From JASFQI01 sp050115555 (GTDB lineage: Bacteria > Desulfobacterota > DSM-4660 > Desulfatiglandales > HGW-15), in contig JASFQI010000126.1 of NCBI GenBank assembly GCA_050115555.1, positions 1 to 12,294 of the forward strand: a stretch of DNA of 12,294 bases, given 5' to 3'. Below, one piece after another: positions 6,676 through 12,294 of the stretch (its first letter is position 1; each line of letters begins with the position of its first letter). The position numbers were made by a program, and so were the translations under genes. The notes beneath the pieces were generated by a model that saw nothing but the letters and a program-made list of their open reading frames with translations, ran no database searches and had not been told where the DNA came from.

Positions 6676-7902
6676 TTGCTGGTCGACTACCAGTGCCCCC
6701 AGTGCGGGGCCCCGGCCACGCTGGACGAGACGGATCACCTGTTTGAATGCGGCTTCTGCCGGGTGAAATCCTACCTCCTGAGCCGGGTCTACCGTTACGT
6801 CCTTCCCAGTCGTGCGGCTGAGGGGGAGGAGGTGGTCTACGTCCCCTACTGGCGGTTCAAGGGCATGCTGTTCTCCTGTGCCGCACAAGGCATTCAGCAC
6901 CGCATCGTGGATGTGAGCTACCGAGCACTCGGGCTGCGCCAGGCCCCCGCCACAGTAGGGATTCGGAGCCAAACCCTGAAGCTGCAGTTCCTCACCCCGG
7001 AAACCGCCGGACGTTTTCTTCAACCCGACGTCGCTTATTCGGAGATGCTCGAGAAGATTCGCGAACGTTACGCCCTGGCGGGGTCCAGCCCCCTGTTCCT
7101 TCAGGAGTTCATCGGGGAGACCCTGAGCCTTCTTTATTCGCCGTTTTACCTTCAGGGAGATCGCCTTTTCGATGCGATCCTGAACCGGCCCGTCTCCGGT
7201 CCGCTCCCCGACGACGTGGACCTCGCCGCACTTCCCGGGGGCCGTCCCCGTTGGCGTCTCAAGTTCGTCCCGGCCCAGTGCCCGGAGTGCGGCTGGGATC
7301 TGGAAGGCGCACGGGACAGCCTCGCCCTGGACTGCAGAAACTGCCACTCGGTGTGGCATGCAGGAAAAAAGCACTTCATGAAGATCGCGTTCGCCACGCT
7401 CCCGTCCCCTGAGGGTGCGGACGCGGTCTGCTTTCTCCCGTTCTGGAAGGTTCGCGCAAAGGTCTCCGGGGTTCCTTTGGAATCCCTGGCGGATCTCGTC
7501 CGCCTCGCCAATCTCCCCAAGGCCGTGACCGACCCCATGGAGAAAAGGCCGTTTTACTTCTGGGCACCGGCCTTCAAGGTTCGACCACAGGACTTCCTGC
7601 GTTTCTCGCTTCGCACCACGCTTTCCCAGCCCGAAGACCAAGGCGATCCCCACTTGCCTGAGGGGGATCTTTACCCGGTGACGCTGCCCGTAAACGAGGC
7701 GGTGGAGAGCCTCAAGCTGAGCCTGGCCTCCTTTATGAAGCCTCCGCGCAAGCTCCTTCCCAAACTCCCCGAGATCGCCGTCGAGGCGCAGGACGTCGTG
7801 CTCATCTACGTCCCCTTTCAAGGGAGGGGAAACGAGCTTACCTACCCACCGTCCCGCCTCAGGGTCAACCGAAACCTCCTCACGTACGCCCGGCAACTCT
7901 AG
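6676..7902 (+). CDS. Double zinc-ribbon protein, YdjG-like architecture, 408 aa
   Basis: A cytoplasmic-looking protein without signal peptide or clear membrane segment. It has two four-cysteine zinc ribbons: C7, C10, C25, C28 at the N-terminus and C202, C205, C220, C223 in the middle. Each is followed about 30 residues later by a similar strand motif: VPYW at 56-59 and LPFW at 254-257. A related YVPF occurs at 378-381 near the end. This suggests an internally duplicated module. The TFIIB-like N-terminal ribbon and the neighbouring SPFH gene recall Bacillus YdjG beside YdjI; I infer a partner of the SPFH protein, but the similarity is architectural and unproven. The start is TTG at 6676, two bases after the SPFH stop, with GGGGAG 11 nt upstream inside the previous gene. 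I would not name a function beyond zinc binding. Confidence 0.82.
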   Translation: MLVDYQCPQCGAPATLDETDHLFECGFCRVKSYLLSRVYRYVLPSRAAEGEEVVYVPYWRFKGMLFSCAAQGIQHRIVDVSYRALGLRQAPATVGIRSQTLKLQFLTPETAGRFLQPDVAYSEMLEKIRERYALAGSSPLFLQEFIGETLSLLYSPFYLQGDRLFDAILNRPVSGPLPDDVDLAALPGGRPRWRLKFVPAQCPECGWDLEGARDSLALDCRNCHSVWHAGKKHFMKIAFATLPSPEGADAVCFLPFWKVRAKVSGVPLESLADLVRLANLPKAVTDPMEKRPFYFWAPAFKVRPQDFLRFSLRTTLSQPEDQGDPHLPEGDLYPVTLPVNEAVESLKLSLASFMKPPRKLLPKLPEIAVEAQDVVLIYVPFQGRGNELTYPPSRLRVNRNLLTYARQL

Positions 7903-7920
7903 CCGGGAGGATGTCCGGTG

Positions 7921-7932
7921 AAAGGAGAGGGG
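7921..7932 (+). promoter_or_regulatory. Ribosome binding site that fixes the ZnuA-like start at 7935
   Basis: AAAGGAGAGGGG lies just before GTG 7935. It falls inside the longer alternative frame that begins at ATG 7911, which has no such site, so translation most likely starts at 7935. This choice also puts a normal signal peptide at the very N-terminus. Confidence 0.7.
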
Positions 7933-7934
7933 CC

Positions 7935-8801
7935 GTGAAAAAGCGCATTCTCGTGGGGTGTCTCGCAGGGGTTCTCCTGCTTTTCGCGCGGGGGGTCCGG
8001 GGTGAAGAGGGCCGGATCAAGGTCTTTGTGAGCATTTTGCCTCAAGCCGATTTCGTGGAAAGGGTGGGAGGGACGCACGTGGATGTCGAGGTCCTGGTCG
8101 GTCCGGGGAAATCTCCGGCCACGTATGAACCTACATCCAAGCAGATGGCCAGGCTGGAGAGGGCTCAGGTGTATTTCCGCATCGGCACCCCCTTTGAGAA
8201 GGGGTTTCTTGGAAAGCTTCAGAAACGGCAGCCGTCCCTTCCGATCGTGGACCTGCGCGATGGGGTGACGCTTCGCTATTTCCAGAGAGGCGGAGAACGG
8301 GAGGTCCCCGATCCTCACATCTGGCTGGATCCCAAGCGCGTCAAGGTCCAGACCTCTACCATCTGCGAGGCGCTCTGCCGACTCGCGCCCCAAAGCAGCG
8401 CCCGATTCAGGGAGAACCTGGCCGCCTTTCATGACGACCTGGATCGGCTGGATCGGCAGATCGCCGACCTGCTGGCCCCGCTCCAGGGCCGAACATTCTA
8501 CGTGTTTCATCCGGCGTTCGGCTATTTCGGCGAATCGTACGGCTTGAAACAGGTAGCCGTCGAAATGGAAGGGAAGAGCCCCAGCGCCAGGCAGCTCGCC
8601 GCCTTGATTGAACAGGCGAGGGCGGACGGCGTAAAGGTCCTCTTTGTGCAGCCGCAGTATTCGAAGATGGAGGCCCAGGCCGTTGCCGATGCCATCGACG
8701 GCGTCGTGGTCCCCATCAACCCCCTTCCCAGGGAATACCTCAAGGAGATGGAGCAGCTGGCCGCCGCATTGAGAATGGGACTCCGCCGGGGGAACGAATA
8801 G
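7935..8801 (+). CDS. ZnuA/TroA-like metal-binding periplasmic protein with atypical ligands, 288 aa
   Basis: A cluster A-I solute-binding protein (ZnuA/TroA/PsaA family, Pfam SBP_bac_9), which normally delivers Zn or Mn to an ABC permease. The N-terminus is a Sec signal (MKKR, then a hydrophobic core; cleavage probably near Gly23). LVGC resembles a lipobox but precedes the hydrophobic core, so I do not call it a lipoprotein. The mature start, KVFVSILPQADFVERVGG, is typical. Of the usual ligands, DPHIWLDP (His128) and HPAFGYF (His192) are present. The first, normally His in PHTYEPT, is Ala62 (SPATYEPT), and the last, normally Asp in a DPL motif, is Asn262 (INPLP). The acidic or His-rich metal loop of many ZnuA proteins is also missing. 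No permease or ATPase gene lies in the window. The gene starts 32 nt after the zinc-ribbon gene and is the last of the operon. Confidence 0.87.
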   Translation: MKKRILVGCLAGVLLLFARGVRGEEGRIKVFVSILPQADFVERVGGTHVDVEVLVGPGKSPATYEPTSKQMARLERAQVYFRIGTPFEKGFLGKLQKRQPSLPIVDLRDGVTLRYFQRGGEREVPDPHIWLDPKRVKVQTSTICEALCRLAPQSSARFRENLAAFHDDLDRLDRQIADLLAPLQGRTFYVFHPAFGYFGESYGLKQVAVEMEGKSPSARQLAALIEQARADGVKVLFVQPQYSKMEAQAVADAIDGVVVPINPLPREYLKEMEQLAAALRMGLRRGNE

Positions 8802-8825
8802 CATCGGTCGGGAGCGCCCTTTGCC

Positions 8826-10568
8826 TCAACTCAGCCCGTACTTTTTCATCTTTCTCCAGAGCGTGGTTCGGTCGATCCCCAGGGCCTGGGCCGTTTTCTT
8901 TCTTCGCCACTGATGCCGCTCAAGGGCCTCCAGGACGCCCCGTCGTTCGCGGATGTCCCTGTCCCTGGCTGCGGTCGTCGTGCGGGGAGGCAGACACGGG
9001 TCGATCCAGCCGGCCCGCGAGTGGACATAGCTTTGAATGTGCTCGGGACGAATCGTCTTCCCCCGGCAGGTCAGAAGGGCATACTCCAGGATGTTCTCCA
9101 GCTCGCGGACGTTGCCCGGATAGTGATACCGAAGAAGCACTTCCATGGCGTCTGCAGAGATTTCAGAAGGGCGTCCCTGCCGCGCGGCCGAGAGGCGACG
9201 CAGGATGTGGCGGATGAGCAGGGGGAGATCCGCACGTCGGTCCTTGAGGGTGGGCAGTTCGATTCGGCAGACGTTGAGCCGGTAAAAAAGATCCTCTCGA
9301 AAGAGACCCTCGGTGAGGAGCCCCTGAAGATCCCGATTCGTGGCCGCTATGATGCGGACGTCCACCTTCACGGTGTGCCGCTCTCCAAGGGGATAGAACT
9401 CGCGGTCCTCGAGCACCCGAAGCAGCTTGCCCTGAACCGGGAGCGGAAGATCCCCGATCTCGTCCAAAAGAATCGTCCCGCCGTCGGCTTCCTGGATACG
9501 TCCCGGCTTGTCCCGGACCGCTCCGGTAAAGGCTCCTGCGGCGTAGCCGAACATCTCGGACTCCAGAAGATCGTTGGGCAGGGCGGCGCAATTGACCTTG
9601 ACCATGGGTTGATCGCTTCTATGGCTCGCCGCGTGGATAGCCCGTGCCAGGTGGTCCTTGCCCGTGCCCGTGGCCCCCTCGATCAGTACGGTGGCATCGC
9701 TCGGGGCTACCTGCTCCACCATTTCGAAGATCTTCTGCATGGACGGATCCCGACCGATCATGTTGTGAAAGGATACGTGCTCGGTGATGACCTCGTCCAG
9801 CTGTCTGGCAAGGGTCAGGTCGTGAAGCGTGACCAGGGCTCCTACGAATTGCTCCCGGTCGTTGGTCAGAGGCATGAAGTCGGCCTTGATCTCCACAATG
9901 TCCCCTTCGGCCGCCAGAATTTTCGCAGGGCCGCTGCTGCCGGCGTGCCCTTCGGACAGGCTGGTTTTCAGCTCGCACCAGGCCCCGTTTCCTTCCGGAC
10001 CCAGGATCATGGAGGCGGACTTTCCCAGGACTTCCTCCCGATGGTAGCCGGTCATGGTCTCGGCCGCATCGTTGAAAAACGTGATGTGTCCCCCCCGATT
10101 CACGGTGAACAGGGCCAGCTCCAGGTGGTCGAGGATGATCTTCAGGCTCTTTTCCCCGTACCGGACGCGCTTAAGGAGATCGCCCAGGGAAGGGCGATCC
10201 TGGATCAGGATGAGGTGTCCTGTAAGACGTCCGTCGTCGCCGTAGATCGGTGCGCTGAGGCGGGTAACCAGGTGGACGTTTTCGTCTGCATCCAGGAGCT
10301 CCACTTCCAGCGCTTGAGGCTCGGTGATCTCCTCGCTATGCGGGCAGCACGTGGTGCACGGGGCTCCGCGGAAGACCTTCCGGCAGTCCCGGCCTACCAT
10401 TTCCCCCCTCTCCATTCCAAACAGGGCCTGGGCGCACGGATTGCACCCCGTGATGCGATGCTCCAGGTCGATGATGAAGGCCCCGACTTTGAGCAGATCC
10501 AGGAGGCCGAGCCACTGCTCGGAGAGGATGGTCCTGCCGGAGGGGATGCTCTGGTGATCGGCGTTCAT
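8826..10568 (-). CDS. Sigma-54-dependent activator, PAS-PAS-AAA+-Fis HTH, 580 aa
   Basis: An NtrC-family enhancer-binding protein that would open sigma-54 promoters by ATP hydrolysis. The order is PAS 1 (about 18-125), PAS 2 (about 140-258), AAA+ domain (about 270-505) and a Fis-type helix-turn-helix at the end (about 536-578, with RKKTAQALGIDRTTLWRKM). Key sites: Walker A GATGTGKD at 298-305 (a variant of the usual GESGTGKE), the sigma-54-contacting loop GAFTGA at 345-350, and Walker B ILLDE with Asp369 and Glu370. There is no receiver domain. PAS 1 is cysteine-rich: C42, C45, C62, C71, C74, C75, with VFRGAPCTTCCPH, so metal, cluster or redox sensing is possible. The ATG overlaps the kinase stop in ATGA, with GAAGGA 8 nt upstream. 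It converges on the ZnuA-like gene with a 24-nt gap. Function is firm; targets are unknown. Confidence 0.95.
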   Translation of the reverse strand: MNADHQSIPSGRTILSEQWLGLLDLLKVGAFIIDLEHRITGCNPCAQALFGMERGEMVGRDCRKVFRGAPCTTCCPHSEEITEPQALEVELLDADENVHLVTRLSAPIYGDDGRLTGHLILIQDRPSLGDLLKRVRYGEKSLKIILDHLELALFTVNRGGHITFFNDAAETMTGYHREEVLGKSASMILGPEGNGAWCELKTSLSEGHAGSSGPAKILAAEGDIVEIKADFMPLTNDREQFVGALVTLHDLTLARQLDEVITEHVSFHNMIGRDPSMQKIFEMVEQVAPSDATVLIEGATGTGKDHLARAIHAASHRSDQPMVKVNCAALPNDLLESEMFGYAAGAFTGAVRDKPGRIQEADGGTILLDEIGDLPLPVQGKLLRVLEDREFYPLGERHTVKVDVRIIAATNRDLQGLLTEGLFREDLFYRLNVCRIELPTLKDRRADLPLLIRHILRRLSAARQGRPSEISADAMEVLLRYHYPGNVRELENILEYALLTCRGKTIRPEHIQSYVHSRAGWIDPCLPPRTTTAARDRDIRERRGVLEALERHQWRRKKTAQALGIDRTTLWRKMKKYGLS

Positions 10569-12145
10569 GCGGTCGGTCCTTCGGGAGGAGCAGGTTGCAC
10601 ACCCCCGGTGGGAAGCGTGATGGTGAACTCGGTTCCCTCCCCGGGTCGACTATGCACGTCCACGCTCCCGCCGTGTCGCTCCACAATGCCGAACACCGTT
10701 GACAGGCCCAGGCCGGTGCCGTGCCCCTCCTTCTTGGTGGTGAAAAAGGGCTCAAAAATGTGGGGCAGGACTTCAGGATCGATTCCCGGGCCGGTGTCGC
10801 GCACTCGGATGACCACGGCGTTCGACTCCAGGGCCGCGCTCAGCTCGAGGTGTCCCCCTTGGGGCATGGCATCCAGTGCGTTGAAGACCAGGTTGATGAT
10901 GCACTGCTGAAGCTGGTTTGCATCCCCCCTCACGCGGGGGACATTCGGGGCCGTGGAGACGTCGAGGGAAACGTTCTGAAGCTCCAGTTTGTGGCGGCTC
11001 AAGAGAGCTGAACGTTCCAGGAGCTCGCGGATGTCCACATCCGTGAACTCGATTCGGGAATGACGGGAAAAGGAAAGGAGGTTGGAGACGATTCGGCTGC
11101 AGCGGCTGGTTTCGGTCTCTACGAGTTCCAGGTGGCAACGGAACTTTTCCAGCTGCTCGTCGCCCGGGCGTCCCCGCGCCAAGATACGCTTCATGAGCCT
11201 CGCATAATTCAGGATTCCTGAGAGCGGGTTGTTGATTTCGTGAACCACGCTCGCAGCCAGACGGCCAAGGCTCATCATTTTGTCCTGGTGAAGGATTTTG
11301 GCCTGGTCGGCCATCTCACGCTCCAGCCGGAGGATGTCCCGAAGGTCCCGGAAAAAGAAGACCAGGCCGTCCCGCTGATCGCCTTCCAGAATTTCCGTGG
11401 CCGAGACCTGGACCGGAACGGCACGGCCGTCGGCCGTCACGAGGCGGGTTTCATACAGGAAGAGGCGACCCGGACCGCCAAAGGATTCTCCTTCCAGGGC
11501 CTTTCGCAACTCCCTGGCATCGTCCGGCGAGAGGAAATCCGAGAGGTGTTTTCGCCAGAGCACCTGGTGACGGGCGTGGCCGACCATCCCCTCCAGCGCC
11601 TGGTTGTACGTCACGGCGGTCTCATCCCTGTCGCAGCCCAGAATGCCGTCCATGGAGCTTTGGATCAGGCGCCGCTGAAACGAGATGGTTCTCAGGAGCT
11701 CCTGTGTCGTATGAACGCTCTCCTCCTCCAGGAGCCTGGCGTGATCCGCGAGCTGCTTCCTCGCTATGTACCGCTCTCGGGCTCGTTTCAACGCGAGCTG
11801 AAGCGCCTCTTCCCCAACGGGTTTGGTGACGAAGTCCGAGGCGTCGAGCTGGAGAGCGCGGATGGCCACCTGCATTTCGCCAAAAGCGGTGGCCACGATG
11901 ACCTCGATCTCCGGCTGGGATGCTTTCACGGCTTCCAGGAGCTGCAGGCCGTCCATCCCCGGCATGCGAATGTCCGTGATCAGGATGTGGGGCCGAAACG
12001 TGTGGCAGAGCTGAAGGCCAGTTTCTCCGTTCCGGGCCGTTTCGACCTCGTATCCCGCATCCTCGAGAGAAACGCCAAGTACTTCGCAGATGTCCGCCTC
12101 GTCATCGACAAGGACGATCCGCCAGGTGCCATCCTTTTCCGCCAC
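10565..12145 (-). CDS. Hybrid kinase with N-terminal receiver: REC-PAS-HisKA-HATPase, 526 aa
   Basis: A soluble sensor histidine kinase, first gene of the pair with the sigma-54 activator. An N-terminal receiver domain has Asp14-Asp15, phosphoacceptor Asp58 (TDIRMPGMDG), Thr86 and Lys108. A coiled-coil-like helix (about 112-160) leads to a PAS domain (about 160-270). HisKA has the phosphorylated His302 in VVHEINNP. The ATPase domain has the N box (Asn418, Asn422), DTGPGI at 450-455, FEPFFTTK at 464-471 and GHGTGLGL at 474-481. No membrane segment is present, so it acts in the cytoplasm. I place the start at GTG 12145, where GGGAAAGGGA lies six bases upstream and the receiver begins at the normal distance. 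An in-frame TTG at 12223 would add 26 residues of charged, low-quality sequence. The stop overlaps the next ATG by 4 nt, implying coupled translation. Confidence 0.95.
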   Translation of the reverse strand: MAEKDGTWRIVLVDDEADICEVLGVSLEDAGYEVETARNGETGLQLCHTFRPHILITDIRMPGMDGLQLLEAVKASQPEIEVIVATAFGEMQVAIRALQLDASDFVTKPVGEEALQLALKRARERYIARKQLADHARLLEEESVHTTQELLRTISFQRRLIQSSMDGILGCDRDETAVTYNQALEGMVGHARHQVLWRKHLSDFLSPDDARELRKALEGESFGGPGRLFLYETRLVTADGRAVPVQVSATEILEGDQRDGLVFFFRDLRDILRLEREMADQAKILHQDKMMSLGRLAASVVHEINNPLSGILNYARLMKRILARGRPGDEQLEKFRCHLELVETETSRCSRIVSNLLSFSRHSRIEFTDVDIRELLERSALLSRHKLELQNVSLDVSTAPNVPRVRGDANQLQQCIINLVFNALDAMPQGGHLELSAALESNAVVIRVRDTGPGIDPEVLPHIFEPFFTTKKEGHGTGLGLSTVFGIVERHGGSVDVHSRPGEGTEFTITLPTGGVQPAPPEGPTA

Positions 12146-12151
12146 GGCCGA

Positions 12152-12161
12152 TCCCTTTCCC
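12152..12161 (-). promoter_or_regulatory. Ribosome binding site that fixes the kinase start at 12145
   Basis: On the minus strand GGGAAAGGGA stands six bases before GTG 12145. The alternative TTG at 12223 has no comparable site. The region between 12146 and 12223 is then probably untranslated leader. Confidence 0.6.
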
Positions 12162-12228
12162 GAAGGTGGATGGTGGTCCTTCGACGCTATATCTCTTCTA
12201 TCATGCCTGTCCTGGGATCGCAATGGAG

Positions 12229-12246
12229 ATGCAACATGAATGCAAC
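12229..12246. repeat. Direct repeat ATGCAAC with 11-bp period
   Basis: ATGCAAC occurs at 12229-12235 and again at 12240-12246, one helical turn apart, in the short region upstream of the kinase gene. On the minus strand it reads GTTGCAT twice. Such spacing fits side-by-side binding of a regulator on one face of the DNA, but two copies of a heptamer can be chance, and the repeat overlaps the possible start of a plus-strand gene. Confidence 0.35.
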
Positions 12247-12294
12247 GTTTGGGGCATTTTGGCCCGACACAACCGGGAACAAGGTTCCTATACG
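12236..12294 (+). CDS. Possible 5' end of a divergent gene, cut by the window edge
   Basis: An ATG at 12236 has GGAG (12225-12228) seven bases upstream and its frame stays open to the edge, giving MNATFGAFWPDTTGNKVPI. A second ATG at 12229, in another frame, is also open to the edge and reads MQHECNVWGILARHNREQGS; its composition looks at least as protein-like, but TGGAG abuts it with no spacer. About 20 codons cannot decide between the two, nor prove that either is a gene. The position, divergent from the kinase, is one where a gene start would be expected. I recognise neither peptide. Confidence 0.3.
   Translation, partial: MNATFGAFWPDTTGNKVPI

Noticed and set aside
6670..7896. A 408-codon minus-strand frame almost exactly opposite the zinc-ribbon gene
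   Set aside because: The plus-strand product has two orderly zinc ribbons and fits the operon spacing; the antisense product is low-quality sequence.
7911..7934. Upstream ATG for the ZnuA-like gene
   Set aside because: It would place eight charged residues before a normal signal peptide and would swallow the strong ribosome binding site that serves GTG 7935.
8913..10910. A 665-codon open frame on the plus strand, antisense to the sigma-54 activator and the end of the kinase gene
   Set aside because: It mirrors genes with unmistakable domains and catalytic motifs. In GC-rich DNA the antisense frame often lacks stops, and its product has no recognisable motif.
1..12294. CRISPR arrays, insertion sequences, tRNA or rRNA genes
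   Set aside because: No regularly spaced repeats, transposase-like frames, terminal inverted repeats or tRNA-like cloverleaf sequences were seen on either strand.

Overview
The window is 12.3 kb of GC-rich bacterial DNA, densely coded. It holds nine genes I accept plus the possible first codons of a tenth at the right edge. The sigma-54 activator with PAS domains, the hybrid kinase beside it, the very large AsmA/YhdP-type envelope protein and the frequent GTG/TTG starts suggest a Gram-negative bacterium of the Desulfobacterota (deltaproteobacterial) kind or a near relative. That is an inference from gene content; there is no rRNA or other phylogenetic marker here.

Layout. (1) 2-938, plus strand: the C-terminal half of an MFS permease, cut by the left edge, then a 107-residue protein of unknown function. 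(2) 955-5231, minus strand: a compact operon reading right to left, with a 141-residue unknown protein, a Nudix hydrolase and a 1128-residue AsmA/YhdP-like protein. The last two genes overlap by 13 nt. (3) 5232-5521: a 290-bp divergent intergenic region with an intrinsic-terminator-like hairpin, two short palindromes and a plausible sigma-70 promoter for the next operon. (4) 5522-8801, plus strand: an SPFH/band-7 protein with three C-terminal zinc ribbons, a 408-residue protein with two zinc ribbons, and an exported ZnuA/TroA-like metal-binding protein. (5) 8826-12145, minus strand: a REC-PAS-histidine kinase followed, with a 4-nt ATGA overlap, by a PAS-PAS-sigma-54 activator that lacks a receiver domain. 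(6) 12146-12294: a short divergent control region with an 11-bp-spaced direct repeat and a possible start of a plus-strand gene.

How the genes may work together. The most interesting part is region 4. Its first two proteins resemble in architecture the SPFH plus zinc-ribbon pair (YdjI and YdjG) that accompanies a PspA paralogue in the Bacillus ydjFGHI membrane-stress operon. Here no PspA gene is visible, and the third gene encodes a periplasmic zinc/manganese-type binding protein without its ABC permease or ATPase and without two of the four usual metal-ligand residues. This may be a membrane-associated zinc-handling or envelope-stress module. Region 5 is a two-component pair in which the receiver sits on the kinase and the DNA-binding partner senses through a cysteine-rich PAS domain. 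Its targets cannot be told from this window; I found no convincing sigma-54 promoter.
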